64,000 bases of DNA from RGIG5612 sp017511185. Lineage in GTDB: Bacteria; Bacillota; Clostridia; Lachnospirales; Lachnospiraceae. The DNA lies in assembly GCA_017511185.1 (NCBI GenBank), contig JAFWLF010000104.1:1-64000 (forward strand). Reading direction: 5' to 3'. Both the position numbers and the translations under genes were made by a program. Shown here piece after piece: positions 6,905-15,310 of this stretch (its first letter is position 1; the number at the start of each line of letters is the position of its first letter). The notes beneath the pieces are model-generated. The model was not told where the DNA came from, searched no databases, and was given only the letters and a program-made list of their open reading frames with translations.

Positions 6905-8893
6905 ATGGCTGATAAAAAACAGGGAAACAAAACTTTAAATGATTTCGTCAATATATTTGGCGTTAAAGAAAATAAACAAGTTGAGATCTTCTTGTATATT
7001 TTGAACCATTGTGATCCGGAAACCAACATTTTTATCGGTACTTATAAGAAAATCGCTAAAGATGTGAAGTGTAGTGAAACCACAATTGCTAAAATTATGA
7101 AAAAATTACAGCAATGTGATTTAATTCACAAAATTCAAAATGGTGTCTGGGAGATCAAAGAAGACTTCCTGGATGAAAATGGGAACTTAGGATCATTATT
7201 AGGAATTGCCGGAAGCTCTTTTTCTGGTCTTACACAAGATTTAACATCCCAATCCATTAATTCACAAGTCAATGAAGATACACAAGTAAACAAAGAACTT
7301 GTGAATGGTCAGGATTTTGAAATTGAAATTTTAAATCCAAAGTCTGATGAAACAATTACACAATTTTCTCCACAAGATTCATATTACAAAGTTGATATGG
7401 ATAACCCAATTGTTGAAATTGATGGAGATGAGATGACCAGAATCATTTGGGAACTGGTTAAAAGAGAACTAATTCATCCTTTTGTGAATTTAAATACAGT
7501 TTATTTTGATTTAGGTATTGAAAATCGTGATTTTACGGATGATCAAGTTACAATTGATGCAGCTGATGCAATCAAAACATATAAAGTTGGCGTTAAGTGT
7601 GCCACTATTACACCAAATGATTTCCGTATGCAGGAGTATCATTTGCACCGTTTATATAAAAGCCCTAATGGAACGATTCGCTCCAGACTTGATGGAACGG
7701 TTTTCCGCTGTCCAATTTTAGTTAACTGCATCACCCCTTGTGTACGCAATTGGACCGGGCCTATTACGATTGCCAGACATGCATACGGCGATTTATACAG
7801 CGCCACAGAATCAAGCATTCAATCTGCTGGTAAGGCAGAATTCCTTTTTGAAGATCAAAGCAGAAACTATGACAGAAAAACTATTTTTACATTTACCGGT
7901 CCAGGTATTGTGCAGTGCCAGTACAATACTAAGGAATCAATAGAAAAGTTTGCCAGAAGCTGTTTTAACTATGCGTTAGATACAAAACAGGATCTTTGGT
8001 TTTCTGCAAAAGATACAATTTCAAAAATCTATGATCAATTATTCAAGGAAACCTTTGAAACAATTTTCAATCAGGAATATAAAACGCAGTTTGAAGAAGC
8101 TGGCATTTCTTATTTCTATACTTTAATTGACGATGCCGTTGCTCGCGTAATGCGGAGTGAAGGCGGTTTTATCTGGGCTTTAAAAAACTATGACGGTGAT
8201 GTCATGAGCGATATGGTTGCTTCTGCTTTTGGAGCACTTGCAATGATGACATCAGTTCTGGTTTCTCCTGATGGATGCTATGAATATGAAGCAGCACACG
8301 GAACAGTACAAAGGCATTTTTACAAATACCAAAAGGGAGAAGAAACCTCTACGAATTCTGTTGCAACTATTTTCGCCTGGGCAGGAGCTTTGAAGAAGAG
8401 GGGACAATTGGATAATAATCAGAGTTTAATTGATTTTGGAGATCGCCTCATGTGGGCAACGAAGAAGACAATTGAATCCGGAAAAATGACAAAGGATCTT
8501 GCAAACATCACAACATTTCCTGAGCCAACTGTTCTTAACACTGAGGAATTTATCCTTGCTATTAAGGATAATATGGGAACTGCTGTGGAACCTGCTTTTA
8601 AAGGACATGGCAAGCAAACGATCAAGAACTATTCCATGAAAGCTCAAACGGAGCTGATGCAGGAACCGGTTTCTTTCTCTTATTACAATGATTTCTTTGA
8701 CACAAAATATCTCAGTGAAAAGATAGAAATAGTTCAGCAGGCAGCCGCTCTTTTGACGGATGATATGATTGATGATTTTGCAAGCAGTATGGATATTGAT
8801 GTGCCTCATGAAGGAACTACAAAACAACGCTGCGATTATTTATTGGCACAGATGTACTCAAAGGCAAAATTTACTGATGTGATCGTCAATTGA
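6905..8893 (+). CDS. RepL-like winged-helix domain fused to NADP-isocitrate dehydrogenase
   Basis: A 662-residue fusion with a good ribosome site (aggagg). Residues about 15-90 resemble the winged-helix core of Firmicute plasmid initiator RepL (YILNHCDPETNIFIGTYKKI, then an SETTIAKIMKKL recognition helix and a GVWEI wing). Residues about 95-160 are a Gln/Asn/Ser-rich linker. Residues about 166-565 are a eukaryotic-type homodimeric NADP-isocitrate dehydrogenase. By alignment with human IDH1 from memory, substrate and metal ligands are all kept (S253, N255, R259, R268, R291, Y298, K369, D409, D432, D436), as is the NADP-specific HGTVQRH (H465, R470, H471). It should convert isocitrate to 2-oxoglutarate. 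About 95 extra C-terminal residues are unassigned. The codon use is more AT-rich than in neighbouring genes. Alternatively the N-domain is only a transcriptional autoregulator. Confidence 0.85.
   Translation: MADKKQGNKTLNDFVNIFGVKENKQVEIFLYILNHCDPETNIFIGTYKKIAKDVKCSETTIAKIMKKLQQCDLIHKIQNGVWEIKEDFLDENGNLGSLLGIAGSSFSGLTQDLTSQSINSQVNEDTQVNKELVNGQDFEIEILNPKSDETITQFSPQDSYYKVDMDNPIVEIDGDEMTRIIWELVKRELIHPFVNLNTVYFDLGIENRDFTDDQVTIDAADAIKTYKVGVKCATITPNDFRMQEYHLHRLYKSPNGTIRSRLDGTVFRCPILVNCITPCVRNWTGPITIARHAYGDLYSATESSIQSAGKAEFLFEDQSRNYDRKTIFTFTGPGIVQCQYNTKESIEKFARSCFNYALDTKQDLWFSAKDTISKIYDQLFKETFETIFNQEYKTQFEEAGISYFYTLIDDAVARVMRSEGGFIWALKNYDGDVMSDMVASAFGALAMMTSVLVSPDGCYEYEAAHGTVQRHFYKYQKGEETSTNSVATIFAWAGALKKRGQLDNNQSLIDFGDRLMWATKKTIESGKMTKDLANITTFPEPTVLNTEEFILAIKDNMGTAVEPAFKGHGKQTIKNYSMKAQTELMQEPVSFSYYNDFFDTKYLSEKIEIVQQAAALLTDDMIDDFASSMDIDVPHEGTTKQRCDYLLAQMYSKAKFTDVIVN
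7233..7376. repeat. CACAAG/CTTGTG motif cluster in the linker coding region
   Basis: CACAAG occurs at 7233, 7263, 7281 and 7371, and CTTGTG at 7298. TTCACAAGT (7261-7269) and ACTTGTGAA (7297-7305) form a 9-bp inverted repeat. The motifs encode T/S/P-Q-D/V triplets, so they could be coding by-products, but they resemble iterons located inside a rep gene. Confidence 0.5.
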
Positions 8894-8917
8894 AAAAAAG
8901 AAAGATAAAAAGATGTG

Positions 8918-8946
8918 GAGCCTTCCTGAACCGGAAGGCTCTTTTT
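8918..8946 (+). terminator. Terminator of the Rep-IDH gene
   Basis: Perfect gagccttcc/ggaaggctc stem with a 6-nt loop followed by TTTTTC. It separates the fusion gene from the molybdenum-related genes. Confidence 0.9.
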
Positions 8947-8961
8947 CTATAAATCCTTTTG

Positions 8962-8991
8962 TTGATTCTACTATATGAAACGTGGTAAAAT
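8962..8991 (+). promoter_or_regulatory. Promoter of the ModA-like lipoprotein operon
   Basis: TTGATT (8962-8967), 18-bp spacer, TAAAAT (8986-8991). The predicted transcript start near 8998 lies after the possible ATG at 8975, which favours the ATG at 9020 for the first gene. Confidence 0.6.
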
Positions 8992-9019
8992 CTTCCAAGT
9001 ATGTGAACGGCTTTTTGTA

Positions 9020-9955
9020 ATGAAACAAAGGACAGTCAAATACGTAAAACGGAATATTATTATTCTTGTTATGCTGTGCTTTGCCTGCATGATTTCTTTG
9101 TGTGCTTGTCAGACACAGTATACAGAAAAATGTACTCTGCAGGTTTATGCAGATAGTGCAATGGATAAGAAGCTGCCTCTGGTTGGAGACAAGTTTCTGG
9201 TTATGGATGGAAAAGGGTATGATATCCAATATCTGTTTGATACACCAGAAAATTTGTTGGACAAAATCAGAACCGGGGAAAATTGCGATTTACTGCTTAC
9301 ATCGTCCAAAACGCTTTTGCAGCTCTTGGAAGAAGATGATGCAGTTGCAGATGGCTACACAATTGAATTGCTGAAGAGTCCGCTGGCTATGATCACATCT
9401 GGCGATCATCCTGCTTTACCACTGGCTTCAGAGAATCTCTTTTATCAAACAGAAGATACTGCTGAAGAGATGGAAGGATACAGCCGATATACGGATGTTT
9501 TAGGTGAACTGACAGCAGAAGAAGACTGGCAGGATGAATGGAATGAACGATATGCAGATCTATGGATTTCTGACAAAATTCCGACTATCGGTATCCTTTC
9601 CCCGGAACAAATAGAAGGCCAATGTGCAAGAGACATCCTGAATCATGATGGACAGATATTTGACTTGCTTTATCCAATTGGTAAGATACTTTTTTTTGAT
9701 TCCAAAGAAGATCTGTTGGATGCCATTCGTAATAGTACTGTGCAGATAGGTTTTTGTGCATTCACAAATACCTTTGATGAAAAAAATATTCAAACACTAA
9801 AAGTGTATGATGCTTCCGAACCGACAGTTTCCATTTATGTTTCTTTGCTTAATGATTCTGAAAATCGGAAGGAAGCCAAAATGTTACTGCAGTTTTTGCA
9901 GGGGAACCATGCAAAAAGGTTTTTTGAAGATTTCGGTTATTACTATATGAGGTGA
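9020..9955 (+). CDS. ModA-like extracellular substrate-binding lipoprotein
   Basis: The 311-residue protein has a basic N-terminus, a hydrophobic core and a lipobox LCAC with Cys30 as the lipid-anchored residue. The mature part starts like periplasmic molybdate-binding proteins: a beta strand LQVYADSAMDKKL, then a phase with FDTPENLLDKIRTGENCDLLLTS in two lobes. The nearest family is ModA/ABC-type anion binding, and the next gene belongs to molybdenum-cofactor synthesis, so molybdate or tungstate is a plausible ligand. No permease or ATPase gene lies next to it, and sequence divergence leaves the ligand open. The 15-residue-longer ATG at 8975 is rejected because the promoter overlaps it. Confidence 0.65.
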   Translation: MKQRTVKYVKRNIIILVMLCFACMISLCACQTQYTEKCTLQVYADSAMDKKLPLVGDKFLVMDGKGYDIQYLFDTPENLLDKIRTGENCDLLLTSSKTLLQLLEEDDAVADGYTIELLKSPLAMITSGDHPALPLASENLFYQTEDTAEEMEGYSRYTDVLGELTAEEDWQDEWNERYADLWISDKIPTIGILSPEQIEGQCARDILNHDGQIFDLLYPIGKILFFDSKEDLLDAIRNSTVQIGFCAFTNTFDEKNIQTLKVYDASEPTVSIYVSLLNDSENRKEAKMLLQFLQGNHAKRFFEDFGYYYMR

Positions 9956-9959
9956 AAGT

Positions 9960-10463
9960 ATGTATCAGGCAGCTGTTTTAACAATCAGTGATAAAGGCAG
10001 TCAGGGATTAAGAGAAGATAAATCCGGACCTGCAGTTAGTCAATTTCTGCAGGAGAATGGATATGAGGTGGTTTATACAACAATCATTCCGGACGAGAAA
10101 GAAGAAATCATGATGAAATTCCGAGAACTTGCCGGACAGGATATTGCTTTGATCGTTTCTACTGGTGGAACAGGTTTTTCAAAAAGAGATGTAACACCAG
10201 AAGCTCTGCAGGCAGTCTGCCAGCGTATGATCCCAGGTTTTGGCGAGGCTATGCGCTACGCAAGCAGCCAGATCACAGACCGAGCATGGCTTTCCAGGGC
10301 ATGTGCTGGTATCCTGGATAATAGCATCCTGATAGCTCTTCCGGGAAGTCCCAAAGCAGCAGTTGAGAATCTGGAAGCTGTTATCAAACCACTAAAACAT
10401 GGACTGGAGATTCTTTTGGGAATCGACAGTGAATGTGCAGCATCGGAACACCATCACGAATAA
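9960..10463 (+). CDS. Molybdopterin adenylyltransferase, MoaB/MogA family
   Basis: A 167-residue protein with the family markers LTISDKGSQG near the N-terminus and ALIVSTGGTGFSKRDVTPEA in the middle, the phosphate-binding GGTG and its following Asp. It activates molybdopterin by adenylation ahead of metal insertion. It sits 4 nt after the ModA-like lipoprotein, so the two are very likely co-transcribed. It fits a need for molybdenum cofactor in the formate dehydrogenase at 58215. The tail is His/Glu-rich (SEHHHE). MoaB and MogA cannot be told apart here. Confidence 0.88.
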   Translation: MYQAAVLTISDKGSQGLREDKSGPAVSQFLQENGYEVVYTTIIPDEKEEIMMKFRELAGQDIALIVSTGGTGFSKRDVTPEALQAVCQRMIPGFGEAMRYASSQITDRAWLSRACAGILDNSILIALPGSPKAAVENLEAVIKPLKHGLEILLGIDSECAASEHHHE

Positions 10464-10478
10464 TACGAGGATAAAAAC

Positions 10479-11969
10479 ATGGAAGTATTATATAAAAGTA
10501 CACGTGGAGACGGAACACTGATCACCAGTTCACAGGCTATTTTAAAAGGGCTTGCTGATGATGGAGGATTGTTTGTTCCAAATTATATTCCGAAACTTGA
10601 AACCTCTTTTGAAATACTTTCCCAGATGAGCTATCAGGAAGTTGCTTTTGAGGTTCTGCATTTGATGCTGACCGATTTTACAGATCAGGAGTTAAAACAG
10701 TGTATAGACAGTGCTTATGATTCTAAGTTTGACTGTCCTGAAATTGCACCAGTCCGGAAGGTTGGAAATGCCTATATGATGGAGCTTTTCCATGGTGCAA
10801 CGATTGCATTTAAAGATATGGCCCTGTCTATTCTTCCGCATCTATTAACAACAGCTGCAAAGAAAAACCAGATAACGGAAGATATTGTTATTTTAACTGC
10901 AACTTCCGGAGATACCGGCAAAGCAGCTTTGGCTGGGTTTGCTGATGTCCCTCATACGCGCATTATCGTCTTTTATCCAAAGGGGGGAGTCAGCCATATT
11001 CAGGAACTGCAAATGATCACGCAGAAAGGCGCGAATACATTTGTTGCCGGAGTGCATGGTAATTTTGACGATGCACAGACTGGAGTGAAAAAGATGTTCA
11101 ATGATGAGGCATTGAAAAAAGAGCTGAAAGAAAACGGATTTCTTTTTTCATCGGCTAATTCTATTAATATCGGGCGTCTGGTTCCGCAGATCGCTTATTA
11201 TGTCTGGGCTTATTCCAGACTGGTCAAAGAGCAGGCTGTCAAAGCTGGAGAGGAGATCAATTTCGTAGTTCCTACTGGAAACTTCGGTAATATCCTTGCG
11301 GGCTATTATGCAAAACAGATGGGACTTCCAGTCCGGAAATTAATCTGTGCCTCTAATGACAATAAAGTCCTTTTCGATTTCTTCCAGAGCGGAAAATATG
11401 ATCGGAAGAGGGAATTTATCCTTACTAGTTCGCCATCCATGGATATCCTGATTTCAAGCAATTTGGAGAGATTGATCTATCAGATCACGGGAGAAAAAGA
11501 AGATGAATGCAGAAAACTCATGAGTGAGTTATCTGAAAAAGGAGAGTATACGATCACGGAAGGCGAACAAAAACAGCTGGCTATCTTCAAAGGGGGATTT
11601 GCGACAGAAGCTGAAAATGCAGCATGTATTCGTGATACATTTGAAAAAACCGGCTATGTGACAGATACCCATACAGGAGTAGCAAACTGCGTTTACCAGA
11701 AATATGTGGCAGAAACAAATGATCAGACCCCAACGGTTATTGTTTCTACTGCCAGCCCATATAAGTTTTCACGAAGTGTTATGAATGCTATTCGGGGCAC
11801 AGAGAGTGATCCGGATGATTTCGTTGTGATCAAAGAGCTGGAGGATCTTTCTGGTGTAGCCATCCCTCCTGCTGTAAAAGAGATCATGGATGCGCAGATC
11901 CTGCATGATCATGTTTGTGATATCGATCAGATGGAACATACCGTGAAACAATACTTAGGACTTAAATAA
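10479..11969 (+). CDS. thrC: Threonine synthase
   Basis: PLP enzyme that turns O-phosphohomoserine into threonine. The 496-residue length fits the longer ThrC class. The N-terminal ADDGGLFVPNYIPKL is typical of the family, PLP Lys is K112 within HGATIAFKDMALS, and TATSGDTGKAAL forms the phosphate-binding loop. VPTGNFGNILAGYYAK is the conserved C-terminal substrate loop. It follows the moaB/mogA gene by 15 nt and precedes a membrane protein by 12 nt, suggesting one transcript without an obvious functional tie. Confidence 0.96.
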   Translation: MEVLYKSTRGDGTLITSSQAILKGLADDGGLFVPNYIPKLETSFEILSQMSYQEVAFEVLHLMLTDFTDQELKQCIDSAYDSKFDCPEIAPVRKVGNAYMMELFHGATIAFKDMALSILPHLLTTAAKKNQITEDIVILTATSGDTGKAALAGFADVPHTRIIVFYPKGGVSHIQELQMITQKGANTFVAGVHGNFDDAQTGVKKMFNDEALKKELKENGFLFSSANSINIGRLVPQIAYYVWAYSRLVKEQAVKAGEEINFVVPTGNFGNILAGYYAKQMGLPVRKLICASNDNKVLFDFFQSGKYDRKREFILTSSPSMDILISSNLERLIYQITGEKEDECRKLMSELSEKGEYTITEGEQKQLAIFKGGFATEAENAACIRDTFEKTGYVTDTHTGVANCVYQKYVAETNDQTPTVIVSTASPYKFSRSVMNAIRGTESDPDDFVVIKELEDLSGVAIPPAVKEIMDAQILHDHVCDIDQMEHTVKQYLGLK

Positions 11970-11981
11970 GGGGAAGCATAG

Positions 11982-12482
11982 ATGACAAGAATAATTGATT
12001 GGATAGCGGTGACCTTTGCTTCGTGGAATCACGAACTGGTTATCTTTATCATATCCCTTTTTCCAATCCTGGAGCTGCGCGGAGGCCTGATCGCAGCAGC
12101 ACTTCTTCAGGTTCCATACTGGAAAGCACTTATTATCTGTATGATCGGCAATATCATTCCGATCCCATTTATTCTTTTATTGATCGAAAAGATCTTTAAA
12201 TGGATGAAGAAGTTTAAAACTTCAGGGCGTTTTGTTAACTGGCTGGAGACAAAGACGTTGAAAAAGAGAGATCGGATCGATCGGTGGGGATTCTGGGGCC
12301 TTGTTCTTTTTGTTGGCATTCCACTTCCTGGTACAGGAGGATGGACGGGAGCCCTTTTGGCATCTCTGCTGCGTATGCCGATCAAAAAATCGGCACCTGC
12401 AATTGGAATCGGTATTATTCTGGCTGCAGCAATTATGAGTTTTATTACTTACGGTATTCCATGGATCGTATCCGTGTTCTAA
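11982..12482 (+). CDS. Small multidrug-export-like membrane protein (COG2426)
   Basis: A 166-residue protein of about four membrane helices. The sequence FPILELRGGLIAAALL in the first third and FVGIPLPGTGGWTGALLAS in the last third are the two hallmark re-entrant-like segments of the COG2426/Sm_multidrug_ex family, related at a distance to DedA proteins. Its substrate is unknown; export activity of the family is poorly proven. It has a basic cytoplasmic loop (KKFKTSGRFVNWLETKTLKK) in the middle. Confidence 0.8.
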   Translation: MTRIIDWIAVTFASWNHELVIFIISLFPILELRGGLIAAALLQVPYWKALIICMIGNIIPIPFILLLIEKIFKWMKKFKTSGRFVNWLETKTLKKRDRIDRWGFWGLVLFVGIPLPGTGGWTGALLASLLRMPIKKSAPAIGIGIILAAAIMSFITYGIPWIVSVF

Positions 12483-12508
12483 AGAAAACGTAAAGGGCAT
12501 TAACAACA

Positions 12509-13936
12509 ATGGTTTTTTCATCTTTTACATTTATAGCGTTTTTCCTGCCGATTACGATCATTCTGTATTTTATCCGAAAAGATAAAGTGTGGCGTAACTG
12601 CGTGCTGCTGGTCATGTCTCTTCTTTTCTATGCATGGGGAGAACCTAAATTTGTTTTGATGATGATCCTGTCGATCATTGTCAACTATATGGCAGGTCTG
12701 ATGATGGCCCGCGCAGAGAGGAGAAAGCAAAAGGGCTTAAAGCTATTATTTATGATCCTGGGTGTCGGCATTAGCGTCGGCTTCCTTTTCTGGTTCAAAT
12801 ATTTTGCATTTCTGGGAAATACCTTTATAAATCTGTTCCATATTCCTGCAAAGGCAATTCCGGCACAGATCCTTCCAATTGGTATTTCTTTCTACACATT
12901 CCAGATCATTACTTACACAGTGGATGTGTATATGGGAAGGGTTCCGGTGCAGACAAGCATTCTGAAGCTGGCATTATATATTAGTTTCTTCCCACAGCTG
13001 ATTGCCGGACCAATTGTTAACTACACCTATATTGAACCTTATCTGGACGAACGGATCGTCCGTATCGAAGACTTTTTTGCAGGACTGTTCCGGTTTATCA
13101 TTGGCCTGTCTAAAAAGGTTCTGATAGCAAATCTGTGCGGTGAGATCTTATCTACCTTGACATTAGATAAAAACATCAGTGTCCTTGCTGCTTGGCTCGG
13201 AGCCATCAGCTATACCTTCCAGATTTACTTCGATTTTTCCGGTTATTCCGATATGGCAATCGGTATGGGGAAAATGTTTGGATTTAAATTTTTGGAGAAC
13301 TTCAATTATCCATACATTTCCACAAGCATCACTGGTTTCTGGCGCAGATGGCATATCTCACTGAGTACATTCTTCCGGGATTATGTTTATATTCCACTAG
13401 GAGGCAATCGCTGTTCAACTGCTCGTCAGATCCTGAATATTTTTATCGTCTGGATGCTGACCGGATTCTGGCATGGCGCTTCCTGGAACTTTATTGTCTG
13501 GGGCCTGTATTATGGTGTGCTTCTGATCATAGAAAAACTGTTTTTGGGCAAGCTTTTGAAAAAGCTGCCTAAGATCGTTCAGTGGCTGTATACGATACTG
13601 ATCGTCATCATCGGATGGGTATTTTTCTATCACGAATCACTAGCTGACGGCGCAAGACAAGTAGGAGCGATGTTCGGAATCGGTGCAGCCGGCGGAGCAG
13701 ACGCCACCGCTGTTTACTGTCTGAAACAGTATTTCCTGCTGCTTTTGATAGCTGCTGCAGCTAGCGTCCCGTGGAAGAAAGTATTTGCAAAAATTACGAA
13801 AAAGAAAGAATTCCAGTTTCCAAAGAATACTTTCTTTACCATAGAACAATTTGTCGTTGCATCTGTTCTGCTGGTTTTGTGCATTTTATTCCTTGCAAGT
13901 TCCAGCTTTAATCCATTCCTGTATTTCAGGTTTTAA
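12509..13936 (+). CDS. MBOAT-family O-acyltransferase (AlgI-like)
   Basis: A 475-residue polytopic membrane protein of the membrane-bound O-acyltransferase family. It has the N-terminal AlgI pattern (FFLPITIILYFI), the GISFYTFQIITYTVDVY helix, and the active-site region DFWRRWHISLS-like (here GFWRRWHISLSTFFRDYVY) followed by the catalytic His322 in TGFWHGASW. AlgI-type enzymes pass acetyl groups across the membrane to extracellular polysaccharides. The next gene encodes a DHHW protein, the usual partner that completes transfer, so this pair probably O-acylates a surface polymer. Confidence 0.92.
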   Translation: MVFSSFTFIAFFLPITIILYFIRKDKVWRNCVLLVMSLLFYAWGEPKFVLMMILSIIVNYMAGLMMARAERRKQKGLKLLFMILGVGISVGFLFWFKYFAFLGNTFINLFHIPAKAIPAQILPIGISFYTFQIITYTVDVYMGRVPVQTSILKLALYISFFPQLIAGPIVNYTYIEPYLDERIVRIEDFFAGLFRFIIGLSKKVLIANLCGEILSTLTLDKNISVLAAWLGAISYTFQIYFDFSGYSDMAIGMGKMFGFKFLENFNYPYISTSITGFWRRWHISLSTFFRDYVYIPLGGNRCSTARQILNIFIVWMLTGFWHGASWNFIVWGLYYGVLLIIEKLFLGKLLKKLPKIVQWLYTILIVIIGWVFFYHESLADGARQVGAMFGIGAAGGADATAVYCLKQYFLLLLIAAAASVPWKKVFAKITKKKEFQFPKNTFFTIEQFVVASVLLVLCILFLASSSFNPFLYFRF

Positions 13937-13945
13937 AAACACAAA

Positions 13946-15310
13946 ATGAAAAAGACAAGAAAAAACAAGAAGAAAAAAACAATATATTACGTATTAGCAG
14001 GTATCTGGGTGGCTGCCTTCGTAGCATTGGGTATCTATTTTGCTTTCTTTACAAGCAAAAAAGGAACATTTGATTCTGACGAGAACCGTATGTTGGCTGA
14101 CTCGCCGAGATTCACTCTTTCTAACATCTGGAGCGGACAATTCAGCACAGATACGGAGAGCTTTTTGAGCGATCATTCACCATCCCGAAAGAGAGCTATT
14201 TCTTTCTGTAATAACCTGCGGAATATGGTCAGTGCAGCGTCATATAAAGATTCCCTGGCAGTTATGGATAAAAAAGATACTGCTTTGTCTTCGGATGACC
14301 TTAGCGAAGTGGATCTTGACGAGATGGCAAAGAAACTGGAAGAAGAGGCCAAAAACAAAAGTGGATCCAAACGGGAAAAACCGCCTGCAAGCGCAGATGA
14401 TTACCCAGATTCCCTGTATGTCAAATTGTTTGTGGATGACGACTGCATCTATTATTACGAGTATGACAAGACAAACGTACTGGCTGTAACCAGCGTTTTG
14501 AACCGGATCGCAGCATGCCTTCCGGAAGATGGAGAATTAGTGTATACGATGGTCCCGCAGGCTTATGTCGGCAACACTTATAATTCAGCTGAGAAAAAAC
14601 AGGGATTTGTATCGGAACCAGAGCCTATGATCAATGCGCTCGGTGCAGCAAACGTGCAGACGGTGTCTACTGCGGAGATTCTGGGAGCTGCAATGGAACG
14701 TGGAGAATATGTCTATTTCCGGACAGATATGCACTGGTCAGTCCCTGGGACATATCTGGTCTATAAAGAAATGGCCAAACTGGCAGGGCAGGAACCGGCA
14801 GACTGGAACGATTTTAATATCGATGTGGAAGAACCATTCCTGGGAACACTTTACCGTGATTATCCGACGCAGTATATGCTGGATAATCCGGACCGTTTAG
14901 ATCTTTTAAGCCCGAAATTCAATCTGGAATGGAGAAGGATCGATGGAGTAGATTCTTATCATTTGATTGATTTTCTGGATTATAACGCCTTGTCCAATGA
15001 CCGTTATACGGTCTATCTGGGAGGACCGGCAGGGCCGTGGACGTATGCTGTCTGCGATAACAATATCGAACGGAATGCGCTTGTTATTTGTGACTCTTAC
15101 GGCCTTGCATTTGTTCCGATGGTCACAGCAAATTACGGCCAGGTACATTATTATGATCCGCGTTATTATGATTATGATACGGTTGGATATACGGTCAAAG
15201 AGATGATCCAAAAATATAAGATCTCCGATGTTTACGTCGTGATCGGAGACCTTCATTCCTATGATAACGATTTTCTGCTGTATCAGGTCAGCAGCCAGCT
15301 TGGAGATTAA
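13946..15310 (+). CDS. DHHW-family (AlgX/AlgJ-like) membrane-anchored acyl-transfer protein
   Basis: A 454-residue protein. A very Lys-rich cytoplasmic tail is followed by one membrane anchor (about residues 14-35) and an extracellular SGNH-like domain. The family motif appears as TDMHWS (D261, H263, W264), the DxHW part of the catalytic triad. CDSYGLAF near the C-terminus supplies the nucleophilic Ser region, an order known in the AlgX/AlgJ group. It starts 9 nt after the MBOAT stop. The residues between about 130 and 155 are Lys/Glu-rich and probably disordered. Likely role: acetyl transfer to a wall or capsular glycan on the outer face. Confidence 0.82.
   Translation: MKKTRKNKKKKTIYYVLAGIWVAAFVALGIYFAFFTSKKGTFDSDENRMLADSPRFTLSNIWSGQFSTDTESFLSDHSPSRKRAISFCNNLRNMVSAASYKDSLAVMDKKDTALSSDDLSEVDLDEMAKKLEEEAKNKSGSKREKPPASADDYPDSLYVKLFVDDDCIYYYEYDKTNVLAVTSVLNRIAACLPEDGELVYTMVPQAYVGNTYNSAEKKQGFVSEPEPMINALGAANVQTVSTAEILGAAMERGEYVYFRTDMHWSVPGTYLVYKEMAKLAGQEPADWNDFNIDVEEPFLGTLYRDYPTQYMLDNPDRLDLLSPKFNLEWRRIDGVDSYHLIDFLDYNALSNDRYTVYLGGPAGPWTYAVCDNNIERNALVICDSYGLAFVPMVTANYGQVHYYDPRYYDYDTVGYTVKEMIQKYKISDVYVVIGDLHSYDNDFLLYQVSSQLGD

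Noticed and set aside
6905..8893. Rep-IDH fusion as an assembly chimera
   Set aside because: The frame is uninterrupted, base composition is uniform through the junction, and promoter, ribosome site and terminator are consistent with one gene; reads would still be the final test.
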